NCBI RefSeq assembly: GCF_000235365.1 | Contig: NC_016453.1 | Location: 1 to 64,000, forward strand | Reading direction: 5' to 3' | Length of the DNA stretch: 64,000 nt | Source of the DNA: Eremothecium cymbalariae DBVPG#7215 | Taxonomy: Eukaryota > Ascomycota > Saccharomycetes > Saccharomycetales > Saccharomycetaceae | Shown here: one piece after another, positions 42,029 through 50,927 of the stretch | How the letters are laid out: each line of letters starts with the position of its first letter | Position numbering within the stretch: position 1 is the first letter of the stretch | The notes under the pieces: generated by a model | Told to the model about the DNA's origin: nothing | Database searches by the model: none | What the model saw: only the letters and a program-made list of their open reading frames with translations | Program-made: the position numbers and the translations under genes

Positions 42029-42954
42029 ATGGTATGTTTCTGAATGGTTATATTCGATGGGAATGTGTTTGATCCAAGTTACTGACGTTATGTATCAAGA
42101 CTTCAATTGGCACGGGTTACGATCTTTCAAATAGTGTGTTCTCCCCTGATGGTAGGAATTTTCAAGTGGAATATGCTGTGAAGGCTGTTGAAAATGGTTC
42201 AACTTCAATTGGAATTAAATGTAAAGATGGTGTGGTGTTTGCCGTGGAAAAGTTGATTAATTCGAAGCTATTGGTGCCTTCTAAGAATGAAAAGATCCAA
42301 ACTATCGATAAGCATATTGGTTGTGTATATTCTGGTTTGATGCCGGACGGCAGACACCTTGTGAATATAGGTCGGCAGGAGGCTAACAGTTTTAGAAAAC
42401 TTTATCGTAAGCCTATTACTATACCGGCGTTTGCAGATCGTGTTGGTCAGTACGTGCAAGCACATACGTTATACAACAGTGTGAGACCGTTTGGAATTAT
42501 TGCCATATTTGGTGGCGTTGATGATGAAGGTGCCCATTTGTATATGTTAGAGCCAAGTGGGGCTTATTGGGGTTATAAAGGTGCTGCTACTGGAAAAGGT
42601 AGACAATCTGCCAAGGCAGAGTTAGAAAAGCTGGTAGCAGGTGACAAACCTGAGCTTTCTGCTAGAGAAGCTGTTAAGGAAGCTGCCAGAATTATCTACG
42701 TGGCTCACGAGGATAACAAAGAGAAGGAATTTGAGATTGAATTAAGCTGGTGTTCAATTTCGGAAACAAATGGCTTACATGAAAGGGTTCCCAAGGAATT
42801 GTTCGATACAGCTATTGAGTATGCAAATAAAGAAAATGGCGAAGGTAGTGACAGTGACGACTCTGGTGATAACAATGATTCAGATGATGAGGAGCCGAAG
42901 AAGGATGATGATGAGCCGAAGAAGGATGCCGATGGCGATGTTGAAATAGCATAA
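42029..42954 (+). CDS. PRE10: 20S proteasome alpha-7 subunit Pre10, two exons
   Basis: Alpha-type subunit of the 20S core ring (YOR362C). Exon 1 is only the ATG (42029-42031); exon 2 is 42100-42954, giving 285 residues (yeast 288). Exon 2 begins TSIGTGYDLSNSVFSPDGRN, which continues the family N terminus exactly, yet no in-frame ATG precedes it: the frame runs back into a stop at 42070-42072. A spliced ATG solves this. The alpha-subunit signature FSPDGRNFQVEYAVKAVENG is complete, along with GAATGKGRQSAKAELEKL. The C-terminal tail is a long D/E/K-rich stretch, as in other alpha-7 subunits. A PACE element precedes it. Without the intron, translation would have to start at a non-ATG codon. Confidence 0.93.
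42032..42099 (+). other. Spliceosomal intron directly after the PRE10 start codon
   Basis: A 68-base intron begins with the canonical yeast 5' splice site GTATGT (42032-42037), has a branch-site-like TACTGAC (42080-42086; one change from TACTAAC) and ends in AAG (42097-42099), 14 bases after the branch adenine. Splicing joins ATG to ACTTCAATTGGC and restores the conserved N terminus MTSIGTGYD. S. cerevisiae PRE10 has no intron. Confidence 0.87.
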
Positions 42955-43097
42955 TTATCTATCGACGAAAACATATGTTTACTATTAGGTACTCCAACCA
43001 GATGTCAGAAATGTTAATTGTATATTAAGTTAAGTCCGCCTATATAAACCAATACAAACAATGCAAAGCAACATTTCTTGAGCATTTTAATGCAAAT

Positions 43098-45470
43098 TTA
43101 AGCCCTATCGCTCTTGACCGTTCGCAGCTTTTCACGAAGTAGGGCATTTTCCTCTTCCAGGAGACTGATCCTGTCGATAGCAGCATCTGATTCGAGCTTT
43201 CTACGTTCCCTTTCAGCTATCCACTTTCTTGTCAATTCCTCTATTCTGAGTTTAGCGTGTTGATCATGAATTTCAGATTCTTCGGAGCCTTGTGATTGCT
43301 GTGACAGTCGTTTGATTCTTCTATCTTTTTCCTTCAGCAGAAGCTTCACATGCTCATCAACAATGGATCCTGTTGCATTCTCAATGAATGTGTAGATAGA
43401 CTCCAATTTCAGCTGGGCTTTCCGACAATTGTTTAAACTTTGTAATCTATTAATGTTGTCTAATTTCTTTACTGCCTGGTTAACAGAATCTTGTTGCAAG
43501 ATATTCTCAAAAATTTTGAACATTTTTCTCAGGTGAACTACCAGATGTGTTTTGAGGCTGCTATACGCACCCTCAAACTCACCTATAGAGTCGAAATCCT
43601 TTGTAATAGCAGAAGCCTGTTGAGCCAATCTGTAATTATCTTTTATCAATGTTCCGTGTTGTTCTTCCAACTCGCATATCTTCTGTTGCAACATGTGATT
43701 TTCATCCAAATAAACCGCCGATTTTCTTACTGCCATCTTTAAAGATTTCTGTAAAGACTGCAGCTCACATTCCTTAGAATCCAAATCATACTTTAATCTG
43801 TTGGTAACTTGTGAAATTTGTTGCTTTTGCGATAGCTTTTCCTCATCTGCAATCTTCAACTCTGCTTTCAACTCAGAGATCTGATGTTCAAGTTGAGAGC
43901 ACTGCTCTTTTGTCTTTACGAGTTGCCCCCTTAACTGGAATTCTAAATCTTCATTCAGGCTACCACTGCTTTCCTGTTTCATACAACTTTTCAGTTCTTC
44001 TAGCTTCTCATCTTTATCGTTTAGTTCGGATTTGTATCTGTCAATGATGCTTTTCAAGGCCTCGATATGATCTTGATAAGATTTTGATAAATCACGGCTA
44101 GCTTTGTAGGCCAGGTCATCTAAGTTGGAAATGTAAGCATCTCCCGCAGGAGCAGATGCTGGAACTCTGGGAGTGCTTATTCTCTCAACACTTTGAGCAA
44201 GTGTTTTTAACAAAGACATCTGCTTGCTTAATTTCGACCCGATTACATTACCCAGATTGTCATTATTGACCATTTTTTCCTGGATAGATTTTAGAAAAGA
44301 GTGATATTCCTGATGCATATTTTCGATTGCAACCTCTAATTGTGAGTCCATATCTGAACTTACTTCAGGATGGACTTGTGAATTGCGAGAAACGTTATTT
44401 GAGCTATCATCAGTTTCTGTCGATGTTATTTCAGGTTGATTTGCGGCCTGAGTGTCTTGCTTCAGAATACTATCCTTAGTAGAAACATATGTTTCCACCA
44501 AAATCGACAGTGTTTTCGACAAAGCGTTTATTTTAATATCCAAGTAATTAGGGCCTAGTTCGCACGCCTTTTTCAATGCGTCCCTCTCATGATCAGCTAA
44601 GTCCAATTTGTTTAATAAAAGATTTGACATTGAATTAAGGCTTTCGGTGACTGATTCAGTATGCTCCATATAGGTGTTTACCTCTTCCAACATATTTTCA
44701 TAATCCTGTTTGTTAGAGATCAGATCTTCCTTCAGCTTAATAAGCTGCCTATTTTTATCATCTAGCGCTTCTTCCAACTCTGTATTGGCACTCTTCAGTT
44801 CTTCAATCTTAGATGTATCACCTTCTCGAAGAACATCTAGTAATTTATCGTAAATGTGCTTACTAGGCAATCCGTCTGAGTTATGATAATCGCAATAGTC
44901 GTAATTCGACTGCTTTATTAGCTCGGTCAAAGCCTTTACCTTAATTTTATAAGTCATCAACTGTCTCCTTAGGTTTTCAAGCTCAACACCTGTAGATACG
45001 GCAGTACTGCTAGAACTAGCTGCCTCACTATTACTGAATAAACCTGGGCTCAATGGTTTCTTCGGGGAAGAATAATCATAAGGCAGGCTTGGCAATGGCG
45101 CAGTTGTAAATGAAGTGCATTTTCCCGCTCTTACAGTAGATAAAGGGGGCGACTTCTGCCTCCAAGGAGTCATTGTGCGGTCTACCTTTGGAGGCTCCAA
45201 ACTAGAAGTATCCTCACTATTGATCTGTCGATTCTCCTTTTCACTGTCGTTCTCCGTATCCGTCAGCCCATCCGACTCGCTTATATCACTGAAACTTGAC
45301 CCTTCGGGCAACTTACCTCTCAGAATCAATGGCAATTCTGCGAGGCCATTAGTATTCTCTCGATATGCCGGTAAATTAACATTAAAATCCAAGGGTTTGG
45401 CTGGATTAAATGTCTTTCGAATAGCATTTTCATTCTCCTGTAAGCCAAGAACAACGTCTTCTTCTGGCAT
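43098..45470 (-). CDS. SPC72: Spindle pole gamma-tubulin complex receptor Spc72
   Basis: Homologue of Spc72 (YAL047C), which tethers gamma-tubulin complexes to the outer plaque through Nud1 and to the half-bridge through Kar1. The 790 residues are mostly coiled coil after an N-terminal disordered region with a possible Cdk-type site in RTMTPWRQKSPP. The segment RRQLMTYKIKVKALTELIKQ near residue 170 resembles the CM1-type gamma-tubulin complex binding motif. The C-terminal coil ends WIAERERRKLESDAAIDRIS and continues as a leucine-rich helix. It is longer than the yeast protein (622), mainly in the coil. Identity rests on the C terminus and on gene order between PRE10 and PRT1. Confidence 0.87.
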   Translation of the reverse strand: MPEEDVVLGLQENENAIRKTFNPAKPLDFNVNLPAYRENTNGLAELPLILRGKLPEGSSFSDISESDGLTDTENDSEKENRQINSEDTSSLEPPKVDRTMTPWRQKSPPLSTVRAGKCTSFTTAPLPSLPYDYSSPKKPLSPGLFSNSEAASSSSTAVSTGVELENLRRQLMTYKIKVKALTELIKQSNYDYCDYHNSDGLPSKHIYDKLLDVLREGDTSKIEELKSANTELEEALDDKNRQLIKLKEDLISNKQDYENMLEEVNTYMEHTESVTESLNSMSNLLLNKLDLADHERDALKKACELGPNYLDIKINALSKTLSILVETYVSTKDSILKQDTQAANQPEITSTETDDSSNNVSRNSQVHPEVSSDMDSQLEVAIENMHQEYHSFLKSIQEKMVNNDNLGNVIGSKLSKQMSLLKTLAQSVERISTPRVPASAPAGDAYISNLDDLAYKASRDLSKSYQDHIEALKSIIDRYKSELNDKDEKLEELKSCMKQESSGSLNEDLEFQLRGQLVKTKEQCSQLEHQISELKAELKIADEEKLSQKQQISQVTNRLKYDLDSKECELQSLQKSLKMAVRKSAVYLDENHMLQQKICELEEQHGTLIKDNYRLAQQASAITKDFDSIGEFEGAYSSLKTHLVVHLRKMFKIFENILQQDSVNQAVKKLDNINRLQSLNNCRKAQLKLESIYTFIENATGSIVDEHVKLLLKEKDRRIKRLSQQSQGSEESEIHDQHAKLRIEELTRKWIAERERRKLESDAAIDRISLLEEENALLREKLRTVKSDRA

Positions 45471-45998
45471 AACGTAGCTCCTTCTATTTTTAATGATAAA
45501 ATTTCCAATGGTACCTTAATCTTGTAGGACAGCTTCAGCCACAGAACTAATGGTAAAACTTCTAAGAATCTTACTGTCTCAGTCCATGAGATTGGGTTCC
45601 TGCATGTCCAACTGTTTTTGGACATACATGTAAACAAGCGAAAACCCCCAATCTAAATTCCGCGTAGAGCTACTTACCAAATTACCAAGATCACGGAACC
45701 AAAAAATGTTCCACCAGTTAATAAGGTACCCGAAGACTCCCAGAAACTTCAATGAATATCACCAAGAACTTTTATTGCATTAAATCACCCTTTGCATTGG
45801 TATAATGTACGCCTATCGGAGACGGCTCCAACTCATATCACGTGACGCACAGAAAAATCATATTTAACGACAGTGAAAATTCTTCGAGATTTGATGACTT
45901 TTGGAAGAACTCATCATCATTTTGCTTTATTATATACAGTACAAGATAACTAACACAAGAGTTCGAACATTGTAAAAGCATAATACAAATAGTGAACT
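45471..45998. promoter_or_regulatory. Divergent SPC72/PRT1 promoter with E-box
   Basis: A 528-bp bidirectional promoter. The palindrome TCACGTGA at 45838-45845 is a Cbf1-type E-box, about 155 bases before the PRT1 ATG. Nothing else is recognised. Confidence 0.5.
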
Positions 45999-48197
45999 AT
46001 GGCAACAGTTTTTGAGGATATCAGGTTGGAGGACATATCCGTTGATGATGTGGATTTATCTGAACTTGATCGTGAATTCGATGTTGAGAATAGGATTGAT
46101 TTTGACAATTTTGTTGTAGTGGATGGTGCACCTGTGGCTCCTGAGGCGAAGGTTCCAGCTTTGAGCAAGGTTTTAACGAAGTTATTTAGCCAGGCAGGGC
46201 AGGTAGTAGATATGGACATTCCTGTTGAGGATGGAAAGACTAAAGGGCATTTGTTTTTGGAGTTTGATAGTGCGGTTGCTGCTAAGAAGGCGATAAAATT
46301 GTTTAACGGTAAGAAATTGGATGTGAAACATCGTTTATTTGTTAACAGTTTGAATGACATGGAAAAGTTTGGATCTCCAGACTTTGTGACCGAATTCAAA
46401 GAGCCAAAGATTCCGGAACCTCAACCAACAGAATACTTGAAATCATGGTTACTGGACCCTAAAGGCAGAGATCAATTCGTACTTCAGAAAAGTGAGATGG
46501 CTGCTATTTTTTGGTACAGAAACAAGTTGCAGCCAGAAAATATCATTGATGCCAGGAAACAATGGAGTGATTCTATTTTGGAGTTTTCTCCTCAAGGTAC
46601 TTATTTGTTTTCCTTCCATACCCGTGGTATTGCCTCTTGGGGTGGTGCAAAGTTTGAGCGTTTAAAGAGATTTTCACATCCTGGTGTGAAGGCGATTTCT
46701 GTTTCTCCTACTGAGAAGTATTTGGTTACCTTTTCTCCAGAGCCTTTAGAGGTCCTTGAAGAGCCGACTGAGGATTTCCCATTTGGCCCAGAGTCTAATG
46801 GGCATCAGTTATGTATCTGGGACATTGCGACTGGTATGTTAATGAAGACTTTCCCTCTACCACCAAATCAACAGCCACAATGGCCAATGGTCAAATGGTC
46901 TTTTGATGACCAGTTCTGTGCTCGTTTGGGTCCAAATGCAATTGCCATTTATCAAACTGAGAAGAACTTCCAGTTGTTAAACGGCAAGGTTATGAAGATT
47001 GAGGGTGTGCAAAACTTTTCGTTTGCTCCAAAGGGTTTGAAATTGGCGTCTAAAAGAGCTTCTGACCCGTTGACGACGGCGATGGTGTACTGGACCCCAG
47101 AGTCTAACAACCAATCTTGTAAAGCGGTAATAATGGAATTGCCTACTAAGAGGATTTTAAGAACGATAAATTTGGTTCAAGTGACTGATGTAGATTTCCA
47201 CTGGCAAAATGAGGCGAAATACTTGTGTGTGCAAGTTGACCATCACACCAAATCCAGAAAGACGATTTTTACAAACTTGGAAATTTGTAGGTTGACAGAG
47301 CGTGAAATTCCATTTGAAAAAGTTGAACTCAAGGATCGCTGTATGAGATTCGGTTGGGAACCCCAGGGCGACAGATTTGTTATTATTTCAAATTCAGAGA
47401 ATATTAATGACAATCCAGCCATTCCAAAGAATGTAGTCGGTTTCTATGCTCCTGAAAAGAAGGACAAGGGCACAGAAGACAAATCGTTATCTGACTTTAA
47501 GAGATGGAAGTTGGTGCATGCGGTTGAAGGCAAGTTCTCCAACGAAATTGCTTGGTCTCCAGCTGGTAGATTTGTTTGTGTTGCTGCTATTGGTAAAATG
47601 ATCTCACGTAGTGAAAACCTGGATTTCTACGACATGGATTTCCCTAGCGAGAAGATTATTAATACAGCTACCGATGTTAACGCTACTTTGAGAGACGTCG
47701 CACATGTGAACTACGTTAATGCAACTGACTACCAGTGGGACCCAAGCGGTAGGTATATTGCTTTTTGGTCGTCTGCCTGGAAGCATAAGGCTGAAAATGG
47801 CTACAAAGTCTTTAATCTATGTGGAAACCTGATTCGGGAAGAATTGATAAATGATTTTAATAATTTCTTCTGGAGACCAAGACCTGAGCCATTGTTGACT
47901 AATGCTGAAAAGAAAAAGGTTAGAAAGAACTTGAGAGAATGGTCTACTCATTTTGAAGAATTAGATGCCATGGAGGCGGACAGTGCAACGAGACAGTTGA
48001 TCATTGAGAGACGTGGCTGGTTAGAACAATGGTCGAAGTACAGAGCTTCTACTGCAGAAAACTTGGCCACTCATAATTTGTCTATTTATGACGTTGTAAA
48101 CTTAGCAATCAGTGAGGAAGATTATGAAATTATCGAGGAGATCAAAGACTCCGTTGTAGATGAGACAACTGAAGAAGTTACCTCATTTGACCAGTGA
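45999..48197 (+). CDS. PRT1: Translation initiation factor eIF3b (Prt1)
   Basis: Scaffold subunit of eIF3, essential for initiation, binding eIF3a, eIF3g, eIF3i and the 40S subunit. At 732 residues it is slightly shorter than yeast Prt1 (763). Order: acidic N terminus with LEDISVDDVDLSELDREF; non-canonical RRM at about 40-120 (GHLFLEFDSAVAAKKAIKLF); a nine-bladed beta-propeller at about 150-640 (WSDSILEFSPQGTYLFSFHT, IAWSPAGRFVCVAAIGK); C-terminal helices that bind eIF3i, ending RRGWLEQWSKYRAS and a short acidic tail. Codon use is biased, as for abundant translation factors. Confidence 0.97.
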   Translation: MATVFEDIRLEDISVDDVDLSELDREFDVENRIDFDNFVVVDGAPVAPEAKVPALSKVLTKLFSQAGQVVDMDIPVEDGKTKGHLFLEFDSAVAAKKAIKLFNGKKLDVKHRLFVNSLNDMEKFGSPDFVTEFKEPKIPEPQPTEYLKSWLLDPKGRDQFVLQKSEMAAIFWYRNKLQPENIIDARKQWSDSILEFSPQGTYLFSFHTRGIASWGGAKFERLKRFSHPGVKAISVSPTEKYLVTFSPEPLEVLEEPTEDFPFGPESNGHQLCIWDIATGMLMKTFPLPPNQQPQWPMVKWSFDDQFCARLGPNAIAIYQTEKNFQLLNGKVMKIEGVQNFSFAPKGLKLASKRASDPLTTAMVYWTPESNNQSCKAVIMELPTKRILRTINLVQVTDVDFHWQNEAKYLCVQVDHHTKSRKTIFTNLEICRLTEREIPFEKVELKDRCMRFGWEPQGDRFVIISNSENINDNPAIPKNVVGFYAPEKKDKGTEDKSLSDFKRWKLVHAVEGKFSNEIAWSPAGRFVCVAAIGKMISRSENLDFYDMDFPSEKIINTATDVNATLRDVAHVNYVNATDYQWDPSGRYIAFWSSAWKHKAENGYKVFNLCGNLIREELINDFNNFFWRPRPEPLLTNAEKKKVRKNLREWSTHFEELDAMEADSATRQLIIERRGWLEQWSKYRASTAENLATHNLSIYDVVNLAISEEDYEIIEEIKDSVVDETTEEVTSFDQ

Positions 48198-48376
48198 ATA
48201 CGTTCTAATGTCGTAAATACTTATGTTGCACTTGTATATTATGTAATTTCCCTCTAAGTACTATGTACATGTGACTGAAAAATAAATAATTCATTAACTA
48301 GTCGTAATGAAAAAGATTGTAAGGGATAACGGGCATTTCTTTATGAGGAAATTCCGAGTGAGACATTCATCGTGTA

Positions 48377-48667
48377 TTACTTTGTCCTAGTTCGTAATTG
48401 CAGTCCATGCCAATGCTTGATGTCATCCTTTAGCACTTCATTGACCAATTTATGTTGGTTGACCATGGTGAGACCACTGAATTGCAAACTAGTGATGTCA
48501 ATAGCAAACATGGATCCACATCCTCCGCTAATATCTGTAACTTTCAAAGATGTAGGTTGGAGCGCTTTAATTAATTTATCGTAAATAAGCTTCTCCTGTG
48601 GGCTACTGACATAAAAACGGATAAAAGACTGCTTGATGAAAGCCAAAGACTTGTATGATGAGAACAT
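48377..48667 (-). CDS. BOL3: Mitochondrial BolA-like protein Bol3 (Aim1)
   Basis: Mitochondrial BolA protein that helps hand 4Fe-4S clusters to late-acting targets such as lipoate synthase and succinate dehydrogenase. The protein has 96 residues (yeast Aim1/Bol3, YAL046C, 118). The N terminus MFSSYKSLAFIKQSFIRFYV looks like a matrix presequence, followed by the BolA fold: IYDKLIKALQPTSLKVTDIS, GGCGSMFAIDI and the signature LTMVNQHKLVNEVLKDDI with its invariant histidine. It is divergent from BOL1, with 208 bases between the starts, and next to GCV3, as in S. cerevisiae. Confidence 0.93.
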   Translation of the reverse strand: MFSSYKSLAFIKQSFIRFYVSSPQEKLIYDKLIKALQPTSLKVTDISGGCGSMFAIDITSLQFSGLTMVNQHKLVNEVLKDDIKHWHGLQLRTRTK

Positions 48668-48875
48668 AGCGCGTAGGTAGACAGTACACCGCCCCGATAA
48701 CCTTTATTTGGATGCTTGCAAGGAAAACTCGTGTGCCAATGAACTTGGGATGTCAAATTACGGCAGAATTTGTCGAAAAACTTGGACTTCAAACTAGATT
48801 CATTTACCGTGGCTAACCTGAAAGACCCTAAACAAACTAAGGATAAAACCAGTAGTCCAAAAACTGAGCAAATTT

Positions 48876-49247
48876 ATGTTCAAACACTTCGCTAAAAGGA
48901 CGTTCAGCAAATCCATTATTTCCATGACAACGAAAGGTACGTCTGGTGCGGTAGCAGACCGCATTGAGTGGAAGGTTAGACAACGGTTCCTCGACCTTAC
49001 TCATTTTATTCTATATAATGACTCTCACAAACATAGGGGTCATATGGGGATTGCAGATGCAGAAAATAAGGCTGAGTCGCACTTCAGATTAGAAGTTGTG
49101 AGCGATCAATTTCAGGGTATGAGTCTTCCTCAGAGACACAGACTGATGTACTCTCTTTTGGATGAGGAATTAACAACTTATGGCGTCCATGCTTTACAGT
49201 TAACCACCAGCACCGTTGATGAGCATGCAAAAAAGGCGGCAGATTAG
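48876..49247 (+). CDS. BOL1: BolA-like protein Bol1
   Basis: Second BolA protein (YAL044W-A type), 123 residues. The N-terminal 20 residues (MFKHFAKRTFSKSIISMTTK) look like a mitochondrial presequence; use of the second ATG (MTTKG) would give a cytosolic form. The BolA domain holds NDSHKHRGHMG and FRLEVVSDQFQGMSLPQRHR with the invariant RHRLMYSLL. Works with monothiol glutaredoxin Grx5 in yeast iron-sulfur maturation. It is followed by GCV3 on the opposite strand, 140 bases away. Confidence 0.93.
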   Translation: MFKHFAKRTFSKSIISMTTKGTSGAVADRIEWKVRQRFLDLTHFILYNDSHKHRGHMGIADAENKAESHFRLEVVSDQFQGMSLPQRHRLMYSLLDEELTTYGVHALQLTTSTVDEHAKKAAD

Positions 49248-49387
49248 AAGCTGTCTTCTTTATCACTGTTGAATTAAAAAGATTTTCAAATTCTCTATGT
49301 ACTTATGAAGGCATTGACTTATAACATGTATGTACAACAAAAATTACCTGAAAAAAAGGATACCCCTCCCCAATCAAGTGGAACAGC

Positions 49388-49914
49388 TTATTCATCTTGT
49401 TCCAAGGAACGCTCGTATTCATTTAGCGATAATAATTCCTCGGATTCTAACTGCATTGCATCGTCTAGTCTTAATTTACAAATCCACCCGGTTCCCATGG
49501 GATCCTGATTAATTAATTGAGGCAACTCATTCAAAGCCTCGTTTACCTCCACCACCACCCCAGACGCGGGCATGTAAACCTCCGACGCAGACTTAACCGA
49601 TTCCACAGATCCCATAACATCCCCAGTCTCTAACTTACAGTCTAATTCCGGCAACTCCACATACGTTGCATCTCCAGAGCGTCTGCAGCATACTTGGTGA
49701 TTCCAACAAAAGCTGTACCGTCCTTGTGAGCAGCGATCCATTCATGTTGTCCTGTATACTTCACTGCTACGGGGCCACTATCACTATACCTATAGGGAAG
49801 CTTTGACCTGTCCAACAAATTAACACTTGCGCTTGACTGGAACCTCAAAATCAAACCGCAAGCCCTACTGTTTCTGCCTGCCTTGAACGCCGTGCGACAA
49901 AAAACTGACATCAT
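49388..49914 (-). CDS. GCV3: Glycine cleavage H protein Gcv3, frameshifted here
   Basis: Lipoylated shuttle protein of the mitochondrial glycine decarboxylase complex, also needed for lipoylation of other complexes in yeast. The first frame from ATG 49914 reads a presequence, then VKYTGQHEWIAAHKDGTAFV and GITKYAADAL, and leaves the family sequence at 49674-49675. The next frame continues GDATYVELPELD and ESVKSASEVYMP (lipoyl-lysine K) to the stop at 49388. One extra C on the + strand beside 49674 (CTGGGAGAT on the coding strand) rejoins both into 175 residues (yeast 170). The fit is exact on both sides, so a base missing from the sequence is likely; a natural null allele is the alternative. 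Confidence 0.9.
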
Positions 49915-50927
49915 TGTTTTCGAACTTATTGCTCACTTTCTATGGGTATACACTCTATTATCCGCCGTGATTCCTTCTAAAACTGAACCTGGCGACCTGA
50001 TACGTGTAACACGGGCCTTACAAAACTCGAAATTCCTTACTGGTAACTATGAGTTCTGAGTTATCTCTGGGTTTCGCATTTAATAGCATGTTCTCAAGCT
50101 ACACCTTAGATTGGCAAGTCCTTCGAAAAAAACTCTCGAGAATCACCCGTTAGTAGTACCACACACAGCGATGGGAAACCTCCAAGCTCTCCATCGATGT
50201 GAAAAAAGAAACAATGACGGACCAAACTCAACGAATTAGGGAAAGCGGAAATTGCGCAGAAAATTGCCTAACTGGAGGTGATTCGGAATAGTTATATCCT
50301 ATGAATCTCAGGTCTAGTAAACAGCAATGGCTGCCCTGAGCTTAGCGATAGGTAGTATGGTTTGCCCTGGCGATGGCAGTGAGAGTTAAAAATATAAGGC
50401 AGACGCAGCAAAATCCAGGGCATATGCACATACGATAAGTATCAAGATAGAACCTGGTTTGTCAGCTGCACAGGCTCATTGATCAGGCAAATGAGTCTTA
50501 GACGGGGCACTATACGTATGCACACTTCGTGTATTAGAATCTGCACGTCACTTTTCTTTTTTGCCTAGAGACCTTTCTTTTTTTGGCAGCGAAGAAAAAG
50601 AAACGAGGATGGTAAAGTCAAAGTTGAATGGCCCATATAGACAGCAAAACTTCAATTAGTCAATGGAGGACTAGTCGTTGATTTGTAAGTTGCAGTGAGG
50701 TCTCTGAGTCTTTGTTGGTACAGTTACTTGAAAATATATCAAGTTGGGTAACTAGGAAAAGGTCGTATTGGATTAGAAGGTGCCTTTGTATCAGGAATAT
50801 TGAAGTATTTGGTACTTCATCCAACCGACAAGCAGGAGCTGTAGGCCGTTATTAAACTTCACTTGCTAATATTTAGGAGCTCGAACTAAGGTTTGGGATA
50901 AGAGAGGAGAAGTTGTTTTGAACCAGC
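49915..50927. other. Divergent GCV3/PDE2 spacer
   Basis: About 1.0 kb without a convincing gene on either strand. It includes two T-rich tracts near 50545-50585 with duplicated surroundings. No tRNA, LTR or named control element is recognised with confidence. Confidence 0.5.
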
